From Pseudoruminococcus sp964385235 (lineage in GTDB: Bacteria; Bacillota; Clostridia; Oscillospirales; Acutalibacteraceae), in the NCBI GenBank assembly GCA_964385235.1, contig CAYLOD010000031.1, forward strand, positions 1-17,961: DNA of 17,961 bases, given 5' to 3'. The notes below the pieces were generated by a model that saw only the letters and a program-made list of their open reading frames with translations, was not told the DNA's origin and did not search any database. Below, in pieces: positions 8,117-16,022 of this stretch; positions within the stretch are counted from its first letter, which is position 1; every line of letters begins with the position of its first letter. The position numbers and the translations under genes were made by a program.

Positions 8117-8192
8117 TGCGGATAATTAAGTGCAAAACTTCTTGCGCGGCACATAACAGACCCTTATCAGTGTCGAAGTTTTTCGCCTTCGG
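8117..8192 (+). repeat. Repeat module C, murF-side copy
   Basis: It carries CTTCTTGCGCGGCACATAA, a CTTATCAGTG stretch and GAAGTTTTTCGCC, matching the minus strand of about 110-195 behind secA. It begins immediately after the third B module, replacing module D, and ends about 30 bp before the terminator. Confidence 0.85.
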
Positions 8193-8220
8193 CAAATGTG
8201 GAAACTTTTTCAGGCAAAGG

Positions 8221-8250
8221 AAAAGCGGCCGCTTTCGCGGTCGCTTTTTT
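8221..8250. terminator. Rho-independent terminator, probably bidirectional, between murF and pilC
   Basis: The stem GCGGCCGC (8225-8232) pairs with GCGGTCGC (8237-8244; one G-T pair) around a TTTC loop. AAAA precedes it and six T follow on the plus strand. On the minus strand it is followed by TTTTCC, so it can also end the pilus operon. It lies between convergent genes. Confidence 0.85.
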
Positions 8251-8269
8251 GTGTAAGGAGAGATTTTTC

Positions 8270-9529
8270 TCAGATGCCGGTGGTACTGGTTTGACCTGCG
8301 GAACCGATAACGTCGTACATACCGAACATCGGAAGTACTATGGAAACAACGAGGAAACCGACGACGACGCCAATGACAACTGTCATTATCGGGGTCATTG
8401 CGTCTGTGAGCCTCTGTGTTGATTCATCTGTCTGTGTTTCAAAAAGATCGGCCATCTTAAAGAGTGAATCGCCGAGCATACCTGATTCCTCACCGACTCT
8501 TATCATAGATACGAGTATGGGGTCAAATACAGAATGTTTACTCATGCCCACATTTATGGGGACACCTACCTCTACATCATTGATAACCTCTGTAATACAG
8601 GACCTGACATACAGGTTAGGAACAGTATCCCTCGAGAGAGCCATAGCCCTGTGTATCGGAATACCCGCGTCGGTAAGCGTTGACATCAGACGGCAGAACC
8701 GGGCGAGCGACGACTGCCTGATGATCGGACCGACAAGCGGTATTTTAAGCTGAATCTGCGCGAATTTCAACGCAAACTCCGCGCTGTTCCTCTTGAGGAG
8801 AATAAACGTGACAACTAAAGCCGCTGTAACAAGGACAACTATCCACCAATACGCTATCAGGAAGTCCGAGAACGCCATAACCGCCTTTGTAAGTCCCGGC
8901 AGTTCCGCGCCGAAGCTGTCGTAAACGTCCGCGAACGACGGCAAAACGAAGCAGCAGAGTATTATAACAACCGCTATAACAAGAATAATCAGGAATAAAG
9001 GATACATAAACGCGCCTCTGAGCTTGCTGCCGAGAGCCATTTCCTTTTTTGTTATAAGGGCGCACTGTTCAAACGAGGCGTCAAGACGTCCGTTTGCTTC
9101 ACCCGCTTCAACAATGCTGACGTCTATCATGGGGAACGCCTTAAACTTGCGCATAGACTGTGAGAGAGTAATACCGTTGTAGAGATCCTGGTTCATTTCC
9201 GTAAGGATCTTCTTCATATCGCCGTCTTTTTCGGAGCTTATCATGATTTCCATAGCAAGCGAAAGGGTAATACCGGCTTTCATCATCAGCGCCATCTGGT
9301 TTAGGAACATCAGCAGGCGCTTTTTCTTGATTTTCTTCTTGTGATAATCGCCGCCGATCTCCATCTGCATAATGCTTGTCGGAGCGTCCGCGTCTGACGA
9401 CACGCTTAGTTCTTGAACAACAAGTCCCTTATTTCTCAAGGCGTTAAGTGCCTCATTTTCTGTCGGAGCTTCAACAAAGCCCGTTTTCTTTTGATTTTTC
9501 TGGTTTATCGCTGTATATTTATATTTCAA
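8270..9529 (-). CDS. pilC: PilC/GspF-family type IV pilus inner-membrane platform protein
   Basis: The polytopic protein on which the assembly ATPases act during pilus extension and retraction. The 419 residues show an N-terminal cytoplasmic segment (MKYKYTAINQ, typical of the family) and two related T2SSF domains (about 74-197 and 277-399), each with an EAGE- or GEESG-type turn (EAGEANGRLD at 141-150; GEESGMLGDS at 346-355). Transmembrane helices are about 174-196, 225-245 and 381-400. The start is TTG: GGTGA lies six bases upstream and no nearby ATG fits. It is the last gene of the operon, 19 bp behind pilT, and is followed by the terminator at 8221-8250. Confidence 0.96.
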   Translation of the reverse strand: MKYKYTAINQKNQKKTGFVEAPTENEALNALRNKGLVVQELSVSSDADAPTSIMQMEIGGDYHKKKIKKKRLLMFLNQMALMMKAGITLSLAMEIMISSEKDGDMKKILTEMNQDLYNGITLSQSMRKFKAFPMIDVSIVEAGEANGRLDASFEQCALITKKEMALGSKLRGAFMYPLFLIILVIAVVIILCCFVLPSFADVYDSFGAELPGLTKAVMAFSDFLIAYWWIVVLVTAALVVTFILLKRNSAEFALKFAQIQLKIPLVGPIIRQSSLARFCRLMSTLTDAGIPIHRAMALSRDTVPNLYVRSCITEVINDVEVGVPINVGMSKHSVFDPILVSMIRVGEESGMLGDSLFKMADLFETQTDESTQRLTDAMTPIMTVVIGVVVGFLVVSIVLPMFGMYDVIGSAGQTSTTGI

Positions 9530-9535
9530 TTTTCG

Positions 9536-9542
9536 TCACCGC
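9536..9542 (-). promoter_or_regulatory. pilC ribosome binding site deciding a TTG start
   Basis: On the minus strand GCGGTGA precedes TTG (9529-9527) by six bases. It lies within the short gap after pilT. Confidence 0.75.
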
Positions 9543-9548
9543 CTTAAA

Positions 9549-10598
9549 TCAGGTTATTAGTTGATCTGTTTCACCGATATCAAAGCTCCATGCCTTAGCT
9601 GTCTGAGGCGTAATAAGTCCCTGATTCAAAAGACCTTCAATGCTCTTCTTCATTGTAATCATGCCCATCTGGGAACCGAGCTGAATAGACTGGTCGATAT
9701 TGGCGGTCTTATTTTCACGAATAAGGTTACTGATAGCCTTGGTGACAAACATTATCTCGAACGCGGCAATACGGCCGCCCGTCGCTCTCGGGAGAAGTCT
9801 TTGTGATATAACCGCTTTTAGCGACGTCGAGAGCTGAACCCTGATCTGCTGCTGCTGGTCGGCGGGGAATATATCTATAAGTCTGTCTATTGTTTTCGCC
9901 GCGCCCTCCGTATGTACGGTCGAGAATACCAAGTGACCTGTTTCAACAGCGGTCATAGCCGTTGCCATTGTTTCTCTGTCGCGCAGCTCGCCGAGGAGGA
10001 TAATGTCGGGATCCTCACGCATAGCGGCTCTCAGAGCATTCGCGTATGACTGGCAGTCAAGACCGATCTCTCTTTGATTTATAATACAGTGCTTCGGCGT
10101 ATGTATAAACTCGACAGGATCCTCGATAGTGATAATATGTCTGCTCTTGCTTTTATTTATCTCGTTCAAAAGAGCCGCCAGTGTAGTGGACTTACCCGAA
10201 CCGGTAGGTCCGCAAAGGAGAACAAGCCCCGCGTTCAGATCGAGAGTCTTTCTGATAGACTTCGGCATATTAAATGTGCTCAGCTCCGGAACTACGCTGT
10301 TGATAACACGGAGAACGAGTGATGACCCGCACCTCTGGTGGAACGCGTTCGCTCTGAAACGTCCGCAATCTCCGATCTCGACCGCCGCATCGGCTTCGCC
10401 GACGGTCATAAACATGTTAAACTTATCCGACATGAGAAGCGCCTTTATAATTGTCGTAACCTCACCCTCGGTAAGAGCGGGATCCTCGGTAAATATTACG
10501 TTGCCGTGCAGCCGGTACGCCGGGTGGTTGCCGGAAGCAAGGTGAATATCTGACGCTCCCTTCTCGACGGCCATTTTTACAAGATTATAAAAATCCAT
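9549..10598 (-). CDS. pilT: PilT, type IV pilus retraction ATPase
   Basis: A hexameric cytoplasmic ATPase that depolymerises the pilus and drives twitching or DNA uptake. The 349 residues are normal for the family. Motifs are ASDIHL (15-20), Walker A GPTGSGKS (130-137), the Asp box TIEDPVEF (157-164), Walker B region DPDIILLGELRD (196-207), the His box GHLVFSTVHT (221-230), and the PilT-specific AISNLIRE (288-295), close to the AIRNLIRE signature. A GMITM-type stretch follows in the C-terminus. The ATG has AGGGG about nine bases before it. It lies between pilB and pilC. Confidence 0.96.
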   Translation of the reverse strand: MDFYNLVKMAVEKGASDIHLASGNHPAYRLHGNVIFTEDPALTEGEVTTIIKALLMSDKFNMFMTVGEADAAVEIGDCGRFRANAFHQRCGSSLVLRVINSVVPELSTFNMPKSIRKTLDLNAGLVLLCGPTGSGKSTTLAALLNEINKSKSRHIITIEDPVEFIHTPKHCIINQREIGLDCQSYANALRAAMREDPDIILLGELRDRETMATAMTAVETGHLVFSTVHTEGAAKTIDRLIDIFPADQQQQIRVQLSTSLKAVISQRLLPRATGGRIAAFEIMFVTKAISNLIRENKTANIDQSIQLGSQMGMITMKKSIEGLLNQGLITPQTAKAWSFDIGETDQLIT

Positions 10599-10656
10599 GC
10601 TGTATCGCCCCTATTCATTTTTGTTTTTGCGATGCGCGTTACGCACCGTTGTGGTA

Positions 10657-12357
10657 TCAGTCATTGGAAATAGTTACATCTATGAATACTTCATATGAAG
10701 TTATTCCCTGTAATACAAGACGTTTGACGTTTTCCGCCATAGGTATCATTCCGTCCTCTATAGCCACCTCTCTCAGCTCATCGGAGCTTACGTTTTGAGT
10801 AACAATTTTTTTGATCTTATGTGTAAACAGGAGTATCTCGTGTACGGCGATTCTTCCCTTATATCCCTTTTGGTTGCATTTTTCACAGCCGCACGGCCTG
10901 TAAAGCGTTATCTGCCTGTCAAGCGGGAGACCGAGCGACATACGCTCCTCCTCACTTGGCGAATACGCCTGCTTGCAATTTGTACAAAGTCTGAGAACGA
11001 GCTTCTGAGCGATGATTCCGAGAATAGCCGAGGATACCATGTACGGCTCTATGCCCATATCGACCAGACGCGCGACAGAACTTGGCGCATCGTATGTGTG
11101 CAGTGTCGAGAGAACAAGGTGACCGGTAATAGCCGCCGAAACCGCTATGTTAGCTGTTTCACCGTCACGAATCTCACCTATCATGATAACGTCGGGGTCC
11201 TGACGGAGGATAGACCTCAGCGCCGTGGCAAAGGTAAGACCCGCCTTTTCGTTTATGTTGACCTGCGTTATACCGGGTACTATCATTTCAACAGGGTTCT
11301 CAACGGTGATAATGTTTATCTCATCTCTCATAATCTCGCGCAAGCCCGTATAGAGAGTTGTTGATTTACCTGAACCTGTAGCGCCCGTAACGAGGATAAT
11401 ACCTCTGTGGCTTGATATGAGATGATCAAACTTTTTAAGGTTCTCCGGCAGGAAACCGATACTTTCCTTTTTCAGATCCATGCCGAGGGAGGTCGTAATA
11501 CGCATAACTATCTTCTCGCCGAACATTGACGGGAGAACGGATATACGCATATCTATCTCCATTCCCGCGACAGTATAGTTTATACGGCCGTCCTGAGGGA
11601 TACGCTTTTCGGCGATGTTCATGTTGCCGATAAACTTTATACGGCTTGTTACTGCGGGGATAAGCTCGGGAGCTGTTTCCATATATATCTGGCAGTTGCC
11701 GTCTATACGGAAGCGTATCCTCATGCACTTCTCCATAGGCTCGATATGAATATCGCTTGCCTTCTGATAAACCGCTTCCTCAATCATATTGTTTACAAAT
11801 CGTATGATCGGCTGGTCGTTTCCCGAGGCTTCAGCCTTAGCGGCTTCTTCCGCTTCTTTCTTGGCCTGTTCGGTATCCTGCTGGTCGGCGACAAATTCTT
11901 TCGCGTCGTCATATGCCTTTTTCGCGGCATACATTTCACGGATCTTGCCGTTGATTTTTGCCTGTTCGGCTATGACCGGCTTAATCTTCAGCTTCGTATA
12001 TATCGCAATATCGTTGAGAGCCTTATAGTTAAGCGGATCGGCGACAGCGACCGTCAGGAAGCGTCCGTCAAGCGAAACGGGAATCAGCGAATACTGTTTT
12101 GCGAGGTTTTCGGGTACTATCCCGTTAAGCTGTTCAATGTCTATCTGAACCGTATCAAGGTCGAGATAGGGAATGAAAAGCTGTTTTTCAAGCGCCTTGC
12201 AGACCTGCTGCTCCGTAATAACGCCGTCCTCAACGAGAATATCGGCAATACGTTTTTTAGTGGTTTTTTGTTTTTCAAGAGCTTCTTCTAACTGTTCATC
12301 AGTTATAACGCCCGAATCAACCAATATTTGACCAATTCTAAGATGACTTGCTTTCAT
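10657..12357 (-). CDS. pilB: PilB, type IV pilus extension ATPase with tandem MshEN-type motif
   Basis: The cytoplasmic hexameric ATPase that powers pilus polymerisation. The N-terminal domain (1-143) holds two 24-residue MshEN-type motifs, 7-30 and 36-59, separated by five residues. This is the spacing of the cyclic di-GMP binding fold. A charged linker (about 145-180) follows, then the catalytic core: ASDIHIEP (200-207), Walker A GATGSGKS (325-332), the Asp box TVENPVEM (351-358), Walker B region DPDVIMIGEIRD (387-398), the His box GHLVLSTLHT (412-421), and a four-cysteine zinc site (Cys458, 461, 491, 494). Length 566 is usual. The ATG is preceded by GAGGAG at nine bases. Confidence 0.97.
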   Translation of the reverse strand: MKASHLRIGQILVDSGVITDEQLEEALEKQKTTKKRIADILVEDGVITEQQVCKALEKQLFIPYLDLDTVQIDIEQLNGIVPENLAKQYSLIPVSLDGRFLTVAVADPLNYKALNDIAIYTKLKIKPVIAEQAKINGKIREMYAAKKAYDDAKEFVADQQDTEQAKKEAEEAAKAEASGNDQPIIRFVNNMIEEAVYQKASDIHIEPMEKCMRIRFRIDGNCQIYMETAPELIPAVTSRIKFIGNMNIAEKRIPQDGRINYTVAGMEIDMRISVLPSMFGEKIVMRITTSLGMDLKKESIGFLPENLKKFDHLISSHRGIILVTGATGSGKSTTLYTGLREIMRDEINIITVENPVEMIVPGITQVNINEKAGLTFATALRSILRQDPDVIMIGEIRDGETANIAVSAAITGHLVLSTLHTYDAPSSVARLVDMGIEPYMVSSAILGIIAQKLVLRLCTNCKQAYSPSEEERMSLGLPLDRQITLYRPCGCEKCNQKGYKGRIAVHEILLFTHKIKKIVTQNVSSDELREVAIEDGMIPMAENVKRLVLQGITSYEVFIDVTISND

Positions 12358-12402
12358 TTATTACTACAACTCCTCAAATTCAAAAAACACTATTAATCAC
12401 TA

Positions 12403-13254
12403 TTAATTAAACAAGTTCAAATACCAGCCTGCCGCGCTGTTTATCATGTCTAAAAAACAAATATAAATTATTGTGCCTATAGCGATATACGGACCGAATG
12501 CGATATACCTTCCCGACGGTTCCGCAGGCGGCTCATCGTCCGTGTCATCGTCCTCGTCGTCATCGCTATCGGTTTCATCTGTTTCCTCTTTTCCGCGAAG
12601 CGTTCTGCCCGCGATAAACGTTACGGCAAAGCCGACGCACGCGACTACAAGAGAGATCAGTATCGTATATAACGTTCCGGGGAAGCCCGTCAGAATACCT
12701 ACAGCGGCAAACAGCTTGACATCTCCGAAGCCCATGCCCTCTTTTTTATATATTATTACGCCGAGAGCATTGATAAGGAGCATCGCCGCGCCGCCTACAG
12801 CCGCTCCCGCGAGCGGCTGCCACCATTCCGAACTGAAGATATTGTACCCTCGTATCCTGTCGTACACGACTATCAGCAGAAAAACTACCGCCAAAGCCGC
12901 CGTGAACTGGTCGGGAATTATTGTGTACTTAAAGTCCGAAACGGCGATCATCAGCAAAATGATTATCGCTATGCTCAGCGAAATAAAGAGTATATCATAG
13001 CCCTTGTTGTACTGCAGACGGCACGCGGCAAAGCAAACCGCCGTTATTATCGAAAGCGCTATGCCGGAGCCTTTATATGAAACTCTCCTGCCGAGAAGCT
13101 CCTCCGACGGCTCCTCATCGTAGTCGCAATACCATTTCGCGGGAAATCTATTAAATAGAAAATATGAAACGAATATCATCAGAAATGCAAGCGGCAGACA
13201 CGCAATGACCCATATCATACCGTCTGTTGTCAAAAGATATTCCGTAGACCTCAT
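12403..13254 (-). CDS. pilD: Prepilin peptidase (A24 family), atypical N-terminus
   Basis: A membrane aspartyl protease that cleaves class III signal peptides of prepilins. The two catalytic aspartates are visible as Asp107 in AVSDFKYTIIPD and Asp178 in GMGFGDVKL (the GxGD motif), amid about seven hydrophobic helices. FGPYIAIG near 253-260 is typical. The usual N-terminal methyltransferase region with two CxxC pairs is absent; only NRFP (35-38) hints at it, so N-methylation may be missing. An acidic insertion (about 223-246, nearly all Asp/Glu/Thr) precedes the last conserved segment. The ATG has an AGGAA site about ten bases upstream, 29 bp after the pilO-like gene. I am confident of the peptidase; the symbol follows context. 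Confidence 0.92.
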   Translation of the reverse strand: MRSTEYLLTTDGMIWVIACLPLAFLMIFVSYFLFNRFPAKWYCDYDEEPSEELLGRRVSYKGSGIALSIITAVCFAACRLQYNKGYDILFISLSIAIIILLMIAVSDFKYTIIPDQFTAALAVVFLLIVVYDRIRGYNIFSSEWWQPLAGAAVGGAAMLLINALGVIIYKKEGMGFGDVKLFAAVGILTGFPGTLYTILISLVVACVGFAVTFIAGRTLRGKEETDETDSDDDEDDDTDDEPPAEPSGRYIAFGPYIAIGTIIYICFLDMINSAAGWYLNLFN

Positions 13255-13283
13255 AATTCTGCTGTTCCTTTATTGCTTATAGA

Positions 13284-14072
13284 TTATGCCGCGGGGGATT
13301 CGGTACCGGACTCCTCTGCGGATACCGGCGCGGATACTGTCGTATCAGCCGATTGAGACGCGGCGCTCTGTTCAGCCTTGAGAGCCTCCGGCGTCTGATC
13401 GGGTGGCAGGAAGTAGTACAGCTTAAGCGTGACTGTCACCTTATACTTGCCTGTATAATATAGTGACGTAAGGTCTCCCGAAGATGTTTTGCTGCTTTCT
13501 TCCTTGTCGTCATTTTTATCGTCGCTTTCATCAGAGCCGGGCTCGGCGTTCCCCGAACTGTCTTTCATGATAGCCGCGACATTGAGCTGGTCTACATAGT
13601 AGGCGCCGTTTGAAACACTCTCAAAGTAATTCAGAACGGACTTGATCTGTTCTTCATCGAGCGAATCGTATGTAATGTTAATATCCGTTGAATAGAGCAG
13701 ATCTCCGCCTGAGGATTGTCTTGCCTTATCGTCCACTTTCTGCTCGGAAATCTTGTATGAAGTGGGATCCGTCTTTGAGGACTTGAGCATCTTCATAATA
13801 TCGCCCGGTGACTGGAGCGCGTTAATGAAAAGACCCTCGCTGTCCTTTTCATACTGTTCCTTCATGCTGTTTACCCGGGCTTTCAGGTTTTCCTTGTCAG
13901 CCTCGGCGTCTTCATAGATTTTAAGCTGCGCGGCGTCCTGCTTATGCTGTCTCTCAAGCTCGGGCTGGGCCTTAGTAAAGGGAACCTGGACAGCAAATAA
14001 AAATATAATTGCCACTATGACAATACCGATAATACCGAAAACATATCCGGGTATCTTCTTTTTATTTTCCAT
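13284..14072 (-). CDS. pilO: PilO-like type IV pilus alignment protein
   Basis: A 262-residue protein with a short cytoplasmic basic N-terminus, one transmembrane helix (about 10-28), a charged coiled-coil stretch (about 35-78), and a folded alpha/beta part with the pattern of the PilO ferredoxin-like domain. That domain is interrupted by an acidic Ser/Asp/Lys insertion (about 170-197), and a Ser/Ala/Glu-rich tail follows. Sequence identity to PilO is not evident by eye. The assignment rests on topology, length and position right after the PilM-PilN gene. Its ATG shares one base with the preceding TAA stop (TAATG), so the two are translationally coupled. It would pair with the PilN part to link the platform to the cytoplasmic PilM domain. 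Confidence 0.75.
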   Translation of the reverse strand: MENKKKIPGYVFGIIGIVIVAIIFLFAVQVPFTKAQPELERQHKQDAAQLKIYEDAEADKENLKARVNSMKEQYEKDSEGLFINALQSPGDIMKMLKSSKTDPTSYKISEQKVDDKARQSSGGDLLYSTDINITYDSLDEEQIKSVLNYFESVSNGAYYVDQLNVAAIMKDSSGNAEPGSDESDDKNDDKEESSKTSSGDLTSLYYTGKYKVTVTLKLYYFLPPDQTPEALKAEQSAASQSADTTVSAPVSAEESGTESPAA

Positions 14073-15814
14073 TATTCGCCCGCCTCCTCGTTATTGTCTG
14101 TATCAGCGCTGCCGCTGTCCGTGTCCGCGGCGTTATCCCCGCCTTTTGACGCGGCTTCGTTTATAGTCTTGGAAGAAATCTCAAGATTGATCTGGCTTGT
14201 TATGGCGTTTTTCATCACGTCACGTGTAGATGTAAGGTTTGAACCCAGTGTAAAGAAATTTTCTTCCTCTACATAATCTCTGATTTCAACAAACTTATCG
14301 TAGTCACTCGTCAAATATTTAGCCGAAATCGTGTTGGTGGAATTAGCTATGTTAATGCCCTCGAGCGCCGCCATTTTCTTTTCCGTGGCGATCTTAAACA
14401 GCTCGTTGGTGACATCTTCAATATGTACGACGGTCTTAGGCAGCAGTTCCCTGTCCATATCAAGGTTGGTCAGCTTCTGCGTATATAATTCCTCGTCCTT
14501 AAGGAGCTGCTTTACCTCGGTAAACCTCACATCTTCGAGAGCCTTCTTGTCGTTCGACTGGCGAATGCTGAGGTATCCCCAGAACGCGCCTATGCCGATC
14601 ATCCACAGCGCGACGACGACTCCGACGCCCGCTGTTATTTTTGTGCCGAGAGAAGCCGTCTTTTGCAAATTCGCAAGACCCGACTCGCCTCCGAGGAAGT
14701 TCCCGTCCGCGACGCTCATATAAAGCATCGCGTTAAAGGTCGCGTAGCAGTTCGAGTTATAGCCCTTTTCATTGGCTATGTCGGTAGCGAGCGGCACCTG
14801 TGTTCCTGTGGTATATGACGACGATATATTCTCGATAGGAGCTGTCAGACCGATGGAGCGGCAGTAGTTTGAAAGGTTGGGAAGCCTCGACAGGGCGTCG
14901 CATATTATGATCTGGTCAACATCGATCTTCTGTGTGGATATAACCATTCTCAGTGTTCTGAGTATCTCGCCCGCGGCATTGTCGAGCATACCCATTGTTT
15001 GCTTTCTTGTGTTCACGTCGTTGCAACGGTCGCAGACGCCGAGACCGTTCTCACGGATCATGTCGATAGCGCCGAGCGGGCTTATGCCGAACTCGAGCGA
15101 GAGCATTTCCGCGACGTCCTCGAGAACGCTTGAGAACGACTGCTGGAATACCGGCGCGCCGTTGTGGAGGACAACAAGCCGTGTAGCGACAAAGTCAAGG
15201 CTTATTATCGCGACCGTCCTCGTGGCGGAGTTGATATACTCCTTGCCTGCATGTATAAGCGCCGTGACGGGAGGTACTATCTTGACGACGTTTATGCCTT
15301 CTTTCTGAAACTCGATCTTGATGTCCGCGATAGTCTTTGAACTCATGGCGAAGAGCGACGCCTTCAGCTCGTCGTTCTTTTTCGCCGCCTTGCCGAACTG
15401 ATAGCCATATTCGGAATTTATAATGGTATACTGGGCAATATCGCCGTGCAAAAGCTTTTCAGCCTCGACACGCGCGTATGCCGGCAGCATCTTTGTCTTG
15501 GCGGCAGGATGAGTATACTCGGTGCTGACAACATTTTCATCGTCCTCTATACAGAAGAAGACCTCTCCCAAGTTAAGCCCTATGCTCTCTGCGCACCTCT
15601 TTACGAATTGTGCAAGCTCATCAGCTTTCTGCATCGAATGATCCTTGAGAGAATCCTTCAGCTCAAAGATCTGCGGCGCACCGAAAATAGCGGGGCTCGG
15701 CACATTGTTTCTCTTTGCCGTGATCTGAACAGTAGCCTCCGGCTTGTCATACTCCACAGGCGTGAGAATAAGCAGACTTCTCGACACCTGCATAATTGTT
15801 GCAGTTGTTTTCAT
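14072..15814 (-). CDS. pilM: PilM-PilN fusion protein of the pilus assembly platform
   Basis: A 580-residue protein. Residues 1 to about 370 have the length and pattern of the actin-like PilM domain (for example VAIISLDFVATRLVVLHNG at 201-219). A hydrophobic helix at about 393-415 is followed by a helical segment and an alpha/beta region (about 420-548) like PilN, then a disordered acidic tail (555-580). PilM and PilN are usually separate proteins that bind through the PilN N-terminus; here they appear joined. The phosphate-binding DIG(A) of typical PilM reads D-F-V-A, so nucleotide binding may be weakened. The frame is open to 16075, but ATG at 15814 has GGTG five bases before it, and the upstream part lies in AT-rich leader. 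Confidence 0.85.
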   Translation of the reverse strand: MKTTATIMQVSRSLLILTPVEYDKPEATVQITAKRNNVPSPAIFGAPQIFELKDSLKDHSMQKADELAQFVKRCAESIGLNLGEVFFCIEDDENVVSTEYTHPAAKTKMLPAYARVEAEKLLHGDIAQYTIINSEYGYQFGKAAKKNDELKASLFAMSSKTIADIKIEFQKEGINVVKIVPPVTALIHAGKEYINSATRTVAIISLDFVATRLVVLHNGAPVFQQSFSSVLEDVAEMLSLEFGISPLGAIDMIRENGLGVCDRCNDVNTRKQTMGMLDNAAGEILRTLRMVISTQKIDVDQIIICDALSRLPNLSNYCRSIGLTAPIENISSSYTTGTQVPLATDIANEKGYNSNCYATFNAMLYMSVADGNFLGGESGLANLQKTASLGTKITAGVGVVVALWMIGIGAFWGYLSIRQSNDKKALEDVRFTEVKQLLKDEELYTQKLTNLDMDRELLPKTVVHIEDVTNELFKIATEKKMAALEGINIANSTNTISAKYLTSDYDKFVEIRDYVEEENFFTLGSNLTSTRDVMKNAITSQINLEISSKTINEAASKGGDNAADTDSGSADTDNNEEAGE

Positions 15815-15884
15815 AAATACACCACGCTTTTTGTTATTTGGTTTTATGTTGAGGGAACTTCCCATAATTGGGCATAATGATTTT

Positions 15885-15955
15885 AAAAAAACGCTAAAAC
15901 CGGCGGCAGATACGCTCTGTCGTTTCATATTTCGATCTTCCGGCTTGGAGCGTTT
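15885..15955 (-). terminator. Structured leader hairpin with terminator-like T-run upstream of pilM
   Basis: On the minus strand AAACGCT (15955-15949) pairs with AGCGTTT (15895-15889). Inside it CGGAAGAT (15942-15935) pairs with ATCTGCCG (15911-15904) with one mismatch around a 23-nt loop, and seven T follow (15891-15885). It sits 60-130 nt after the predicted start site and 70 nt before the pilM ATG. It therefore looks like a leader terminator or attenuator. It matches no riboswitch class I can recognise by eye. Confidence 0.55.
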
Positions 15956-15973
15956 ATTTATGTAAAAGCACCA

Positions 15974-15995
15974 AAAATTTTGCCAAAATTTTGCC
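15974..15995 (-). repeat. Two 11-bp direct repeats in the pilus operon leader
   Basis: AAAATTTTGCC occurs twice head to tail (15974-15984 and 15985-15995, plus strand) and is followed by AAA. The spacing equals one helical turn. They lie just downstream of the predicted transcription start. Confidence 0.8.
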
Positions 15996-15998
15996 AAA

Positions 15999-16015
15999 TA
16001 TACAATTATTGTATA
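15999..16015. promoter_or_regulatory. Operator-like perfect palindrome at the pilus operon start site
   Basis: TATACAAT and ATTGTATA flank a single central base, giving a perfect 17-bp palindrome. It begins about 7 bp past the -10 box, so it would cover the first transcribed bases. This is a common position for a repressor site. The bound protein is unknown. Confidence 0.6.
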
Positions 16016-16022
16016 TATAAGT

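Larger units (their letters stand above)
7486..8192 (+). repeat. Large mosaic repeat array A-B-D-A-B-D-A-B-C at the 3' end of murF
   Basis: Module A is the 27-bp hairpin unit: a partial one at 7486-7507, full ones at 7508-7534, 7535-7561, 7741-7767, 7947-7973, 7974-8000 and 8001-8027. Module B is 89 bp (7562-7650, 7768-7856, 8028-8116) and is identical in all three copies. Module D is 90 bp (7651-7740, 7857-7946), identical in both. Module C (8117-8192) closes the array. The same B, A and C pieces occur at 1-220 and 17851-17961. Frames open across the array on both strands are low-complexity and shift between copies, so I treat the array as non-coding apart from the murF tail. Confidence 0.95.

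Noticed and set aside
7486..8192. Insertion sequence or MITE
   Set aside because: No transposase, no terminal inverted repeats and no target duplication that I can define; the modular tandem layout does not fit a single inserted unit.
6878..8195. Several Arg/Pro-rich frames on the minus strand across the mosaic repeat array
   Set aside because: They are repeated, compositionally biased and frame-shifted between array copies, and one runs antisense to murF; they look like spurious translations of the repeat.
15885..15955. Cyclic di-GMP riboswitch (type I or II) in the pil leader
   Set aside because: Tempting given pilus control in clostridia, but the conserved core motifs of either class are not visible by eye; left as an unclassified hairpin.
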